A stretch of DNA of 64,000 nucleotides from Hyphomicrobium sp. (GCA_030148725.1 JASBSU010000057.1:1-64000); one strand, 5' to 3'. Counted from the first letter of the stretch, positions 36,572 to 48,334 are shown. Notes: generated by a model from the sequence alone, not told the origin. Numbers and translations: made by a program.

Positions 36572-36955
36572 GTGCCGGAATGGAAGCCTGACGCCTATAA
36601 TTCCGTGTCGCCCTACCTCGTCGTCAGCGACGCGAAGGCGACGCTGCAGTTTCTGCAGGAGGTGTTCGGGGGCAAGCCGCTGCGCATTCATGCGCGGCCC
36701 GATGGCTCGCTGATGCACGCCGAAGCCCGGATCGACGACACGGTCGTGATGTTTGCCGATGCGACCGAGGGCTGGCCGGCCGTGCCAGCGCACGTGCACG
36801 TCTACGTTCCCGACGTCGATGCCATCTATCAGCGGGCGCTGGTTTTCGGCGGCCGGTCGGTTGCGGAGCCGGCGCAGAAGAATGACGACGACAAGCGCGG
36901 GGGCGTCCAGGATCCGGGCGGCACGACTTGGTGGATCTCGACGCAGGTCGGCTAG
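36572..36955 (+). CDS. VOC-superfamily (PhnB-like) protein
   Basis: 127 residues with SVSPYLVVSDAKATLQFLQEVFGG at the N-terminus, HVHVYVPDVDAIYQRALVFGG in the second half, and the closing VQDPGGTTWWIST. This is the PhnB-like VOC type. The start is GTG with AAGGAG upstream. It is divergent from the PadR-type regulator and shares the operator-like palindromes with it, so it may be a regulated target. Function unknown. Confidence 0.83.
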   Translation: MPEWKPDAYNSVSPYLVVSDAKATLQFLQEVFGGKPLRIHARPDGSLMHAEARIDDTVVMFADATEGWPAVPAHVHVYVPDVDAIYQRALVFGGRSVAEPAQKNDDDKRGGVQDPGGTTWWISTQVG

Positions 36956-36986
36956 CGCCAGCCGAGGTGTCGGCATTGCCGCCGAG

Positions 36987-37025
36987 AAAAATAAAAGGGC
37001 CAGACCTGGGGGGAAGGTCTGGCCC
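36987..37025 (-). terminator. Rho-independent terminator of the Gly/Tyr-rich protein gene
   Basis: A perfect 11-bp stem (36997-37007 with 37015-37025) is followed on the minus strand by TTTTATTTTT. It is orientated for transcription coming from 37474, with about 140 nt of 3' UTR. Confidence 0.85.
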
Positions 37026-37168
37026 GGGACTGGCGCGAGGGTGGGGGCGCTCAGTCAAGTATCTCTGGGGGGTCGAAAAAGCGTCGGGTCGTCAAATTTC
37101 TACGTTCAGTATTCGGGTCGCCGGAGGCGAGGGAGCCTCCGGCGTCGGAGACAAGGTGCCGCTGATGG

Positions 37169-37474
37169 CTAACGGCGCGAAGCCTCCGAAGCGATGATGC
37201 CGAGCATCAGGGCAGCGGCACCAATGGCGATGTACTTGCCCGTGTTGTTCTTCTTCCGGGCGTAATAGCGGTCGCGGCCGCCGCGGTAACCGTAATCACG
37301 GTATCCGTAATCGCGATTTCCGTAGCCGCGGCGTGGGCCGTCGTAGCTGCGGCCGTAGTAGTCGCCGCGGTATCCACGATCGTGAGCGCTGGCGGCAGTT
37401 GCGAAGCTGCCGAGGCTCGTCACGGCAATGGCGGCGGCGGTTGCGATCGAAGTCAGCTTGCGCGAAACGGTCAT
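37169..37474 (-). CDS. Exported Gly/Tyr/Arg-rich small protein with C-terminal transmembrane segment
   Basis: 101 residues. The signal peptide is IATAAAIAVTSLGSFATAASA. A low-complexity region follows, made of repeated RDYGYR, YGRSYDG and RGGRDRYY units, then KKNNTGKYIAIGAAALMLGIIASE with a hydrophobic helix. Small envelope proteins of this composition are common in Hyphomicrobiales. Function is unknown to me. A purine-rich GGGGAAGAG precedes the ATG. Confidence 0.7.
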   Translation of the reverse strand: MTVSRKLTSIATAAAIAVTSLGSFATAASAHDRGYRGDYYGRSYDGPRRGYGNRDYGYRDYGYRGGRDRYYARKKNNTGKYIAIGAAALMLGIIASEASRR

Positions 37475-37697
37475 TATCTCTTCCCCTTTGCCCCGTTTGG
37501 GGCTTCGTCCTTGAGCCAGCTTCCCCGCCGGCGATGAGAGGCATTCAATACTTTTCGGCCTGAACCCGTTCTGAAGGGCTCTTGCAGCTTCTGTTCATCT
37601 TGAAATTTCGAGGCAGCTGCCCGCGAATGCGGCATTGCGGCGCCTATCCCCCGTTGAAGGGCTGCGCGGTGCATGTTAGAGAACCGGCGCACTTTGG

Positions 37698-37734
37698 AAG
37701 GGGCCCGGGTCGGGAGCCTGGGCGGCCCCTTTTC
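37698..37734 (+). terminator. Hairpin with T run in the atp leader
   Basis: AAGGGGCC (37698-37705) pairs with GGCCCCTT (37724-37731), followed by TTCG. It lies about 92 nt upstream of atpH. It could end upstream transcripts or act in the leader of the atp operon. The 351-nt gap (37475-37825) shows no other gene. Confidence 0.5.
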
Positions 37735-37825
37735 GTGCAATGGAATTTCCTCAAAGCGGGGGAGGGTGTGGGCGAGCCGAACCGGCCCGATGCCCCCGCC
37801 ATGTCCGCGGGCGAGAACATTTGAC

Positions 37826-38386
37826 GTGGCAACGGATAACCAGATGACGTCAGGGGTGGCTGGGCGATACGCCGCGGCGCTGTTTGATTTGGCGCGCGAG
37901 CAAGGCGAGCTCGACAATGTCGATCAGGACCTTGGAAAATTCCAGGCGATGCTCGACCAGAGCACCGACCTGAAGCGGCTGGTGAACAGCCCCGCATTCG
38001 CAGCCGAAGACCAGGATCGTGCGCTCAAGGCCGTCATGGACTGGGCCTCTGTCGGCGCGACGACCAGCAACTTCCTTCGCGTCGTGGCGCGCAATCGCCG
38101 CCTGTTCGCCGCCGAGGACATGATCAAGGGCTTCCGGCAGCAGCTCGCCGCGCATCGCGGAGAGATCGCAGCTGAAGTGCAGTCGGCCCAGCCGCTCAGC
38201 GATGAGCAGCTCGGCGCGCTGAAAGAGAAATTGAAGTCGTCCTTCGGCAAGGACGTGCGGATCGACGCAAAGGTCGACCCCTCGCTGCTCGGCGGCTTGG
38301 TGGTCAAGGTCGGCAGCCGCATGTTCGATTCCTCGCTGCGGACGAAATTGATGAACCTGAAAGTCGTGCTGAAGGGAACGGGCTGA
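37826..38386 (+). CDS. atpH: ATP synthase F1 delta subunit
   Basis: 186 residues. The protein linking F1 to the peripheral stalk. The N-terminal helical domain has [22 protein letters not shown], and the C-terminus shows [31 protein letters not shown], the family signature. The start is GTG 37826; the resulting eight residues before SGVA equal the usual alphaproteobacterial length. The ATG at 37844 is the alternative. First gene of atpH-A-G-(ohr)-D-(Cys-pair protein)-C. Confidence 0.94.
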   Translation: MATDNQMTSGVAGRYAAALFDLAREQGELDNVDQDLGKFQAMLDQSTDLKRLVNSPAFAAEDQDRALKAVMDWASVGATTSNFLRVVARNRRLFAAEDMIKGFRQQLAAHRGEIAAEVQSAQPLSDEQLGALKEKLKSSFGKDVRIDAKVDPSLLGGLVVKVGSRMFDSSLRTKLMNLKVVLKGTG

Positions 38387-38495
38387 TCGTCATAGGCGGG
38401 CTGCAGCTAAAGCGCTGTGGCCCTTTTTTGCGATTGGACCACCGGGCCATAGAGCCCAGCACGAAGCAAAAAGCGCTGTAAGGGAAGAGGCAAGT

Positions 38496-40031
<1,536 letters not shown>

Positions 40032-40066
40032 TCGTCGGGATCAGTAGCTAAGGAAGGCGCGGCCCG

Positions 40067-40948
40067 ATGCCGAGCTTAAAGGACCTCAGAAACCGCATCA
40101 CCTCGGTGAAGGCGACCCGCAAGATCACGAAGGCGATGCAGATGGTCGCCGCGGCGAAGCTGCGCCGCGCGCAAGAGGTGGCGACGGCCGCACGGCCGTA
40201 TGCGGAGCGCATGGACCAGATGATCGCGAGCCTCGGCGCGCGCATCACGGACAAGGGCTCGGCGCCGCTGCTTGCCGGCACGGGGCGCGATCAGACCTAT
40301 CTCCTGATCGTCATGACCGGCGAGCGTGGTCTTGCTGGTGGCTTCAACACCAACATCTCGAAGCTCGCACGTCAGGAAGCCCAGCGGCTTCTGGCGCAGG
40401 GCAAGACCGTGAAGATGATCATGGTCGGTCGTAAGGGTGCCGAGGCGCTGAAGCGCGAGCTTGGCAGTCATTACGTCGACCGCATCGATCTTCGCGCTGT
40501 GCGGCAGATCGCGTTCGCCAATGCCGACGAGATCGCGCAGAAGGTGCTGAAGCTGTTCGAGGCCGGCGAGTTCGACGTCGCCAAGCTCTACTTCTCGGAG
40601 TTCAAGTCGGTGATCAAGCAGGACCCGGTGGCCCTGCAGCTCATTCCGGCGAAAATTCCCGAGACGAAGGCGCACGGGTCCGGTGCTGCCGAGGCCGTGC
40701 ATCAGTACGAGCCGAGCGAGGAAGAGGTGCTGGGCGATCTCGTTACGCTCAACATCTCGACGCAGATCTTCCGCGGTCTCCTCGAGAACGTCGCTTCGTT
40801 CTACGGCGCGCAGATGAGCGCCATGGATTCGGCGACGCGGAACGCCGGTGAAATGATCAACAAGCTGACGCTCAAGTACAACCGCACGCGTCAGGCGATG
40901 ATCACCAAGGAACTCATCGAGATCATCTCGGGCGCCGAGGCGCTCTAG
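40067..40948 (+). CDS. atpG: ATP synthase F1 gamma subunit
   Basis: 293 residues, the central rotor shaft. The N-terminal coiled helix is [36 protein letters not shown]. The C-terminal helix ([43 protein letters not shown]) is fully conserved. It follows atpA by 35 nt and precedes the ohr gene by 15 nt, so the three are certainly cotranscribed. Confidence 0.97.
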   Translation: MPSLKDLRNRITSVKATRKITKAMQMVAAAKLRRAQEVATAARPYAERMDQMIASLGARITDKGSAPLLAGTGRDQTYLLIVMTGERGLAGGFNTNISKLARQEAQRLLAQGKTVKMIMVGRKGAEALKRELGSHYVDRIDLRAVRQIAFANADEIAQKVLKLFEAGEFDVAKLYFSEFKSVIKQDPVALQLIPAKIPETKAHGSGAAEAVHQYEPSEEEVLGDLVTLNISTQIFRGLLENVASFYGAQMSAMDSATRNAGEMINKLTLKYNRTRQAMITKELIEIISGAEAL

Positions 40949-40963
40949 TCTCGCGAGGCAGCT

Positions 40964-41368
40964 ATGGCGTACACGACGACAGCGACGACGAAGGGCGGCC
41001 GAGATGGCCGCGCGGTGCTCGAAGAGGGCAAGCTGGCTCTTGCCATGGCGCTGCCGAAGGATCTCGGCGGCTCGGGTGAAGGGCACAACCCCGAGCAGCT
41101 GTTCGCGCTCGGCTGGTCGTCGTGCTTCGGTCAGGCCATCCTGCTGCTGGCAAAGAAACATGGGCTCGACGGCCAGGCCGCCAAGGTGACGGTGGCCGTT
41201 ACGCTCGACAAGGACGCCACGAGCTTCGCGCTCAAGGCCGACATCAAGCTGGCGCTTCCCGGCGCCGAAAAAGACAAGCTCGAGGCGCTCATCAAAGAAG
41301 CGCACGAGATCTGCCCCTACTCGAAGGCGACGCGCGGAAACATTCCCGTGACGCTGTCGGTCGCCTAG
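40964..41368 (+). CDS. ohr: Organic hydroperoxide resistance protein (Ohr/OsmC family) inside the atp operon
   Basis: 134 residues. The two active-site cysteines are Cys54 (ALGWSSCFGQAILLLAK) and Cys117 (AHEICPYSKATRGNIPV), and the catalytic Arg region is near the N-terminus (TTTATTKGGRDGRA). Ohr enzymes reduce organic and fatty-acid hydroperoxides using lipoylated proteins as electron donors. The gene begins 15 nt after atpG and ends 24 nt before atpD, on the same strand, interrupting the usual atpGD adjacency. Confidence 0.92.
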   Translation: MAYTTTATTKGGRDGRAVLEEGKLALAMALPKDLGGSGEGHNPEQLFALGWSSCFGQAILLLAKKHGLDGQAAKVTVAVTLDKDATSFALKADIKLALPGAEKDKLEALIKEAHEICPYSKATRGNIPVTLSVA

Positions 41369-42826
<1,458 letters not shown>

Positions 42827-42873
42827 TCTGAGCGTTGAAACGGGCTATTGGCCCCGCGAAAAGGACTGAGATC

Positions 42874-43140
42874 ATGGCGATCGATGCACCCGGTGCAGGG
42901 CTCGAGTTCGGCACGTGTTGCGAAGAACTCAAAGACGCAATGAGCGGCGAGGAGTTCGAGCCGCTGATCACCGTCGGCGAAGACGGTGTGCTCTACATGT
43001 CGGTGGGGCTCATCGACCTTGAAGACGAGGAGCCGGGGATGGTCGACCATCCGCTGTTCTTCTGTCCCTTCTGCGGGACGAAGCTGCAGAGCGTCGAGGA
43101 TGTTCGCAGCAAGGCCGGTGAAAACGGCGCCGACGACTGA
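42874..43140 (+). CDS. 88-residue protein with CC and CPFC motifs (zinc-ribbon-like), inside the atp operon
   Basis: 88 residues, acidic. Cys15-Cys16 (EFGTCCEELKDAM) and Cys64/Cys67 (LFFCPFCGTKLQS) could make one zinc site. LITVGEDGVLYMSVGLIDLED between them suggests a small beta sheet. ATG 42874 has AAGGA at 8 nt; an upstream in-frame start at 42835 is less likely. It lies 47 nt after atpD and 14 nt before atpC, so it is cotranscribed with both. No family recognised. Possible roles (assembly factor, redox or metal sensor) are speculation. Confidence 0.75.
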   Translation: MAIDAPGAGLEFGTCCEELKDAMSGEEFEPLITVGEDGVLYMSVGLIDLEDEEPGMVDHPLFFCPFCGTKLQSVEDVRSKAGENGADD

Positions 43141-43154
43141 GGGAAGACGTAACG

Positions 43155-43550
43155 ATGGCAGCGACATTCAATTTCGAGCTGGTCACGCCGGAGCGCCTGG
43201 TGTTCTCGGGAGAGGCGAGCCAGGTCGTCGTGCCGGGCGCTGAGGGCGACTTTGCGGTGCTCGCAGGGCACTCGCCGTTCGTCTCGACGCTGCGTCCCGG
43301 CATCCTCGACGTGACGCTGCCGCAGGGGCGCCAGCAGCTGCTGGTCAAAAAGGGTGTTGCAGAGGCCGATCCCGCACGGCTCACTGTGCTGGCGCAGACG
43401 GCGGTGCCGCTCGAAGAGCTGCATGGGGAGCGTCTTGCCAGCGAACTGAGACTGGCTGAGACACAGCTCGCCGAGGCGAAGGACGATCAGTCCCGCATGG
43501 TGGCGGATGCGCTGCTCGACGTGCTGAAGCGTATTGGGCTCAAGAGCTAG
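43155..43550 (+). CDS. atpC: ATP synthase F1 epsilon subunit
   Basis: 131 residues. The N-terminal beta-sandwich is typical: FNFELVTPERLVFSGEASQVVVPGAEGDFAVLAGHSPFVSTL, followed by the helical hairpin (LRLAETQLAEAKDDQSRMVADALLDVLKRI). It couples and regulates F1 rotation. Last gene of the operon; no T-rich terminator hairpin follows, only the GC-hairpin repeat at 43625-43656. Confidence 0.95.
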   Translation: MAATFNFELVTPERLVFSGEASQVVVPGAEGDFAVLAGHSPFVSTLRPGILDVTLPQGRQQLLVKKGVAEADPARLTVLAQTAVPLEELHGERLASELRLAETQLAEAKDDQSRMVADALLDVLKRIGLKS

Positions 43551-43624
43551 TTTCGGGCACGAGCTGCGATAAGCATTGAGTGCGTCTTCTGTTGCGCGAG
43601 TTGACATCCGCACCGCTTGGCGCG

Positions 43625-43656
43625 CGGCCGCTTGGGCCGTTGCCCGCCTTCGGCGG
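43625..43656. repeat. Intergenic double-hairpin element (REP-like family, copy 4)
   Basis: CGGCC-GCTTG-GGCCG is followed by TTG and CCGCC-TTC-GGCGG. It has the same two-hairpin layout and TTGCC linker as 14832-14862. It lies between the convergent atpC and RppH-like genes. Confidence 0.45.
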
Positions 43657-43747
43657 CCAAGGCACGGCTTCCCCATAACGTCGATGGTCACGTTTGTGCC
43701 CATGGATGGAGTCAGCTGAAAACGCTCCGGCGATCGGAGCGCGTGCG

Positions 43748-44305
43748 CTATTCGGCGGCGATCTGGGTCGGCTGGCGACGGCCGAAGCGTGCGAATTCCT
43801 GCACCACCTCTTCATACACCGGACGCCGGAATTCGATCGCGATGCGCGGCACCTCGGCGAGCGGAACCCACTGCCAGGCGTCGAACTCGCGCTTCATCGC
43901 CGCGCCTTTTGGTCCGATGTCGATCTCGCTGTCGTTGCCTTCGAAGCGCATGGCATACCAGCGCAGCCGATGACCCGCGTACTTGCCCTTGAGCGCGACG
44001 CCGAGAAGGTCCTGCGGAAGCTCATAGGTGAGCCATCCCGGGATTTCGCCGATCAGAGCAGCGTTGCGGACGCCCGTCTCTTCCCAAAGCTCGCGGAATG
44101 CCGCCTCGCGCGAAGGCTCGAGCGGCTCAATGCCGCCCTGCGGCAGCTGCCAGAAGCCCTTGTGCTCCTGCTCGCGCTCGCGGGCCCATTTCGGCGTGTG
44201 TCGGCCGACCCAAACCAGCCCTTCCGCATTGAACAGAACGACGCCGACGCAGGGGCGTAGCGGCAACCGGAGCGGCGCGTCGGAATGGGTGATGAATGCG
44301 GGCAT
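43748..44305 (-). CDS. rppH: RppH-like Nudix hydrolase (copy 1)
   Basis: About 185 residues. The RNA pyrophosphohydrolase pattern is clear: PCVGVVLFNAEGLVWVGRHT near the start, WQLPQGGIEPLE, then the Nudix box FRELWEETGV, and LTYELPQDLLGVALKGKYAGH and FEGNDSEIDI, all typical of RppH. RppH removes pyrophosphate from mRNA 5' ends. ATG 44305 was used; a GTG at 44329 extends the frame. It lies directly downstream of a second, closely related gene. Confidence 0.9.
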   Translation of the reverse strand: MPAFITHSDAPLRLPLRPCVGVVLFNAEGLVWVGRHTPKWAREREQEHKGFWQLPQGGIEPLEPSREAAFRELWEETGVRNAALIGEIPGWLTYELPQDLLGVALKGKYAGHRLRWYAMRFEGNDSEIDIGPKGAAMKREFDAWQWVPLAEVPRIAIEFRRPVYEEVVQEFARFGRRQPTQIAAE

Positions 44306-44434
44306 TTGGAGCCGATGCCTTCCAGCCACAGGTTATCCAGGGCGAATCGAGCCCCAGTGTAGGATGGAAAATTCAGCCATTCTATGGCGTTATTGGCCTA
44401 AAATTGCGCCGGGTTGGCGCCGATGGTGTCAATT

Positions 44435-44938
44435 TCAGGGCCGGGCATATGGCGCGAATGCCTCAGCGACCTGCAAATACACCTCGCGCTTGAAGGGTAC
44501 GATCAGCTCCGTCACATCCTGCAGCGGCACCCAACGCCATTCGGTGAACTCGGGTTTCAGGTCCGGGGAGGCGGGGGAGATGTCGATTTCGCTCTCGTCG
44601 CCGACGAAGCGGACCGCAAACCATTTCTGCTCCTGGCCACGGTAGCGGCCGCCCCAGGCGATTCCGATGAGGTGCTCGGGAAGATCGTAGCGGAGCCAGC
44701 CTTCTGTTTCGCCAAGGATTTCCACGGAGCGCATTCCGGTTTCCTCGATCAGCTCGCGTAGCGCCGCCTTGGCCGGATCCTCGCCGGGATCGATGCCCCC
44801 CTGGGGCATCTGCCACCAGGCTCCGCGGCCTTCCTCTTCACCCGGTGCATCGGCGCGGCGACCCACCCAGACGAGGCCGTCGTGGTTGATGACGGTGATG
44901 CCGACACAGGGGCGGTAGCCGGGGGCGGGCTTGCTCAT
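44435..44938 (-). CDS. rppH: RNA pyrophosphohydrolase RppH (copy 2)
   Basis: 167 residues. [21 protein letters not shown] is the usual RppH start. The Nudix box is [12 protein letters not shown] then RELIEETGM, followed by [31 protein letters not shown], which is highly characteristic. This copy fits the family length best and lies directly after ctpA as in relatives, so it is probably the true RppH. 129 nt separate it from the paralogue downstream. Confidence 0.92.
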   Translation of the reverse strand: MSKPAPGYRPCVGITVINHDGLVWVGRRADAPGEEEGRGAWWQMPQGGIDPGEDPAKAALRELIEETGMRSVEILGETEGWLRYDLPEHLIGIAWGGRYRGQEQKWFAVRFVGDESEIDISPASPDLKPEFTEWRWVPLQDVTELIVPFKREVYLQVAEAFAPYARP

Positions 44939-45054
44939 ATCGGTCGGGTTCCCTGACGGTGGATGCGATAGGCACGATCGGAGCGCCCCAAAACGAAGAT
45001 GGGCGCCGTCAGGCGCCCATCTAAAGCTTCAGCGTCAGAACTTCCAGACGTGGA

Positions 45055-46446
45055 TCAGTTCTTCGCCTTTTCCTTGGTCTCGACGGCAGCGTCCGGAGCT
45101 GGTGTCGCCTTGGCCGTCTTGGCGTCGGTTGCCGTGCCGCGCAGGAACGAGAAGGCATACTGGAGCTGGGTGTCCTTCTCGGGCTCCTTGGGAACGTAGG
45201 CGGAGGACCCGGAGACTTCCTTCACTTCCTTGCCTTCCTGGTCCTTGCCGGTCTCGGGGTTGCGGAGGTGACCGCGCAGGCTGGCTTCACCGCGAGCGTT
45301 GTCGGCGGCCGAGGTCTGCTTCTTCTTCAGCTCGTCCGGGAGCTCCTGCTCGACGATGATATCCGGATCAATGCCCTTGGCCTGGATCGAGCGGTTCGAC
45401 GGCGTGTAGTAGCGCGCCGTCGTCAGCCTGATCGCGCCGTTGGCGCCGAGCGGGATGATGGTCTGCACCGATCCCTTGCCGAACGAGCGCGTACCAACAA
45501 CGGTGGCGCGCTTGTGGTCCTGCAGGGCGCCGGCGACAATTTCGGACGCCGAGGCCGAGCCACCGTTGATCAGAACGACGATCTTCTTGCCGTCGGTCAG
45601 ATCACCCGGATGAGCCTGGGCACGCTGCGTCTCCTCATTGTTGCGACCCTTGGTCAGCACCACGGCGCCGCGCTCGAGGAAGTCGTCCGACACCGCGATG
45701 GCTTGGTCGAGCAGACCGCCAGGATTGTTGCGCAGGTCGATGACGTAGCCCTTGAGATCCTTGCCGATGGTCTTCTTCGCGTTCTCGATCGCCTTCACGA
45801 GGTTGGCGTGCGTCTGCTCGTTGAAGGTGGTGATCTTGATGTACGCGATGTCTTTCTCGTTGTTCGCCTTGACCGCGTTGATGCGGATGACGTCGCGCGT
45901 CACCTTCACGTCGAACGGATCGTCGGTGCCCTTGCGCACGATCGTCAGCGTGATCGGCGTGTTGACCGGGCCGCGCATCTTCTCGACTGCCTGCTCAAGC
46001 GTCAGGCCGACGATCTGCTCGCCGTCGAGGTGCGTGATGAGGTCGTTGGCCTGCAGGCCGGCCTTGGAGGCGGGCGTATCGTCGATCGGAGAGACGACTT
46101 TGACGATGCCGTTCTCCATCGTCACCTCGATGCCGAGACCGCCGAACTCACCGCGCGTCTGCACCTGCATGTCGCGATAGTTCTTGGGGCTGAGGTAGGA
46201 CGAGTGGGGGTCTAGCGCGGAGAGCATTCCGTTGATTGCCGACTCGATCAGCATCGTGTCGTCCGGCTTCTCGACGTAGTCGGAGCGGACGCGCTCCAGG
46301 ACGTCACCGAACAGGTCGAGCTGACGATACAGCTCGGAGTTCTCCGAGGTCGCCGAATATGTGCGCGTGACGTTCAACAGCGTCGTGGCGCCGGCGAGGC
46401 CGGTCATCAAGAGGAACGTCCAGAACGCAAATTCTGTCTTGCGCAT
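45055..46446 (-). CDS. ctpA: Carboxy-terminal processing protease CtpA (S41 family)
   Basis: 463 residues. An N-terminal signal or anchor (FWTFLLMTGLAGATTLLNV) is followed by a PDZ domain (RGEFGGLGIEVTMENGIVKVV, SKAGLQANDLITHLDGEQIV) and the S41 protease domain with YVIDLRNNPGGLLDQAIAV. The catalytic Ser is in INGGSASASEIVAGALQDH and the catalytic Lys in GTRSFGKGSVQT. The C-terminal 80 residues are charged and low-complexity. It processes periplasmic substrates. Its ATG overlaps the envC stop by one base (TAATG). Confidence 0.94.
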   Translation of the reverse strand: MRKTEFAFWTFLLMTGLAGATTLLNVTRTYSATSENSELYRQLDLFGDVLERVRSDYVEKPDDTMLIESAINGMLSALDPHSSYLSPKNYRDMQVQTRGEFGGLGIEVTMENGIVKVVSPIDDTPASKAGLQANDLITHLDGEQIVGLTLEQAVEKMRGPVNTPITLTIVRKGTDDPFDVKVTRDVIRINAVKANNEKDIAYIKITTFNEQTHANLVKAIENAKKTIGKDLKGYVIDLRNNPGGLLDQAIAVSDDFLERGAVVLTKGRNNEETQRAQAHPGDLTDGKKIVVLINGGSASASEIVAGALQDHKRATVVGTRSFGKGSVQTIIPLGANGAIRLTTARYYTPSNRSIQAKGIDPDIIVEQELPDELKKKQTSAADNARGEASLRGHLRNPETGKDQEGKEVKEVSGSSAYVPKEPEKDTQLQYAFSFLRGTATDAKTAKATPAPDAAVETKEKAKN

Positions 46447-47909
46447 TATCCTTGCACCTTTCGATGACCGGCGGCCCACCATGGGTCGGGGTCTACAGGC
46501 TTCCCGTCCTTGCGAAACTCAACGTACAGGACCGGGGCATTGCTTGAAGTGGGCTGAGACTGTTGCGGCCAACCTGTCATGGTTCCTACCGGCTCGGCGG
46601 CGAGAACGAATTGGCCGGGTTGGACATCGATCTGCGAAAGTCCCGCGAGTAGGACATGATAACCGCCGCCTGCATTGATGATCAAGAGTTGGCCGTAGCT
46701 CCGAAACTCACCAGCGTAAACGATCCAACCATCGCACGGTGACGTGACTTGGGCACCCTGGCGGGTCTCCAGAACGATGCCCTTCGACTGCCCACCGAAC
46801 TGCGTCTTTTCGCCGAACCCGAGGACCTGACGGCCCTGTGCGGGCAGCGGAAGTCTTCCAGTCGCGGCGGAAAATGCTATCTCAGGCTTAATTCTGCCAG
46901 GACTGCCGAGCGTTGCGCCGGGACTGAGCACTACGACGTCGACGCCCTTGGCACCATCTTTGGCGGCGGGCGGCTCGGCCGCGGGCGCTTTCTGACTCGG
47001 CGGCAGCGCTGCGGGTGAATTGGGAGCGATCGTAGGCGAAGGCGAGGCCGGTGGGGGTGAAATTTGCGTAATGTTCGCCGCCGCAACGTCCGTCTTCGCC
47101 TGCTGCGCGTCGTAGGCGCCTAGTCCGGTGTTGTCCTTGACGGCCTGATCGAGCTCGCCGATGAGCTCATTGAGATCTTTGACGTTGCGCGAGATGTCGG
47201 CCGCGGCGGTGCGCATGCGCTGAAGCTCGGACTGACGCTCCTCCAGCGTGACCTTCTTCTGCTCCATCAGGCCGGAAAGCCGCGTGCGTGCATCGCCGAG
47301 GCGCGTCATCTCGGTGCGCAGCTGGTCGCGTTGGGTTTTGATGTCGCCCATCACGCGTGCCAACTCGGTGAGGCGCGCGGTCAGGACTTTGGCCTGGTTG
47401 CCAAGCTCCGGGAAGGCCGCTGACAGCAGCATGGCGCTGCGCACCATTTCGAGCGCGTCCTCGCGCTGCGTGATAAGCACCGGCGGCGGGTTGCGGCCCA
47501 TGCGCTGCAAGGCCGACAACAGCTTGGCAATCTGATCGTTGCGCTGGTTCAGCGAGCCCTTGAGGATTCGCTCCTGCTCCTGCAACTCGCCGAGCCGCGT
47601 CTCGATGGTGGTGAGCTGGGCTTCGCTCTTCTTGATGAGGTCGGCGGTCTCCAAGAGGCGCGAGTTGATGCGCTCTCGTTCGGCTGCGATGTCGCCCACG
47701 TCGGTTTCGAGCGTCTTGGCTTTGCGCTGGACGTCATCGAGTGCGCCGCGCTCAGATTCGAGCCGCTTTCTCGCCTCTTCGGCATCCTTCGGCTTGGTCG
47801 CCTGAGCGAGGATCGAAGAGGTTGGCCCCAAAGCAAGCAGCGATAGGCCGGCGACGGGACCAGCAACGAGATAGAGGCTTGATAATGCAGTCAGTCGAGC
47901 CAAGCGCAA
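46446..47909 (-). CDS. envC: EnvC-like murein hydrolase activator (M23-type domain)
   Basis: About 487 residues. A signal peptide (LTALSSLYLVAGPVAGLSLLALG) is followed by about 230 residues of coiled coil (DDVQRKAKTLETDVGDIAAE and onwards), a Pro/Ala-rich linker, and a C-terminal LytM-like domain (QSKGIVLETRQGAQVTSPCDG, PVLYVEFRKDGKPVDPDPWW). The HxxxD and HxH zinc ligands of active LytM enzymes are absent, as in E. coli EnvC, which activates amidases instead. The start is uncertain; TTG 47909 has a GGGGG upstream, and no ATG fits. Confidence 0.85.
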   Translation of the reverse strand: MRLARLTALSSLYLVAGPVAGLSLLALGPTSSILAQATKPKDAEEARKRLESERGALDDVQRKAKTLETDVGDIAAERERINSRLLETADLIKKSEAQLTTIETRLGELQEQERILKGSLNQRNDQIAKLLSALQRMGRNPPPVLITQREDALEMVRSAMLLSAAFPELGNQAKVLTARLTELARVMGDIKTQRDQLRTEMTRLGDARTRLSGLMEQKKVTLEERQSELQRMRTAAADISRNVKDLNELIGELDQAVKDNTGLGAYDAQQAKTDVAAANITQISPPPASPSPTIAPNSPAALPPSQKAPAAEPPAAKDGAKGVDVVVLSPGATLGSPGRIKPEIAFSAATGRLPLPAQGRQVLGFGEKTQFGGQSKGIVLETRQGAQVTSPCDGWIVYAGEFRSYGQLLIINAGGGYHVLLAGLSQIDVQPGQFVLAAEPVGTMTGWPQQSQPTSSNAPVLYVEFRKDGKPVDPDPWWAAGHRKVQG

Positions 47910-48093
47910 CGGCCGATGTCCCCCTTCGCTCCGGCAGCGGCAAAACCACCAGATGCCCCAATTGCGGCAATTATGGTGCGCGCCGCTTGCCAATGAATTG
48001 CCGGCTCGCTCAACGTGTTGCCCCTATCCGATACGATTTGCGGACCACAGTCCAAGGGCGTATGGAAACGCCAGGAACGGAGACCGCACCTCG

Positions 48094-48288
48094 ATGGAAA
48101 AGCTGCTGTACCACCTCACGACGGCCAGCGTCCTTGCCGTGCTGGTGGTGCTATTGCTTGGGCTGTGGAACCTTTCGCGCGGGTCTAACCCCAGCCGGAG
48201 CCAGACGCTGATGCGCTGGCGCGTCGGGCTGCAGGCACTGGCCATCACCGTGATCGTGCTGTTCGCGCTCGTGCACAACTATCACTGA
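48094..48288 (+). CDS. HIG1-domain twin-transmembrane protein
   Basis: 64 residues with two helices (SVLAVLVVLLLGLWNL and GLQALAITVIVLFALVHNY) joined by RGSNPSRSQTLMRWRV. The loop SxxLMRxRVxLQ is the signature of the HIG1 (hypoxia-induced) family, whose mitochondrial members are linked to cytochrome oxidase assembly. ATG 48094 has GGAG upstream. It precedes the cobalamin adenosyltransferase gene by 46 nt and is probably cotranscribed with it. Confidence 0.82.
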   Translation: MEKLLYHLTTASVLAVLVVLLLGLWNLSRGSNPSRSQTLMRWRVGLQALAITVIVLFALVHNYH

Positions 48289-48334
48289 AGCATTTACGAT
48301 GCGGGCGCCGCCACGCCGAATGGGGACTTGAGCC

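Noticed and set aside
37673-37825. N-terminal extension of atpH starting at 37673
   Set aside because: The extension is Pro/Arg-rich, crosses the leader hairpin and has no relation to delta subunits; GTG 37826 gives the expected length.
38410-38480. Direct repeat AAGCGCTGT on both sides of a TGGCCC/GGGCCA hairpin between atpH and atpA
   Set aside because: Short enough to occur by chance in this composition and without a clear role; noted in the atpA entry only.
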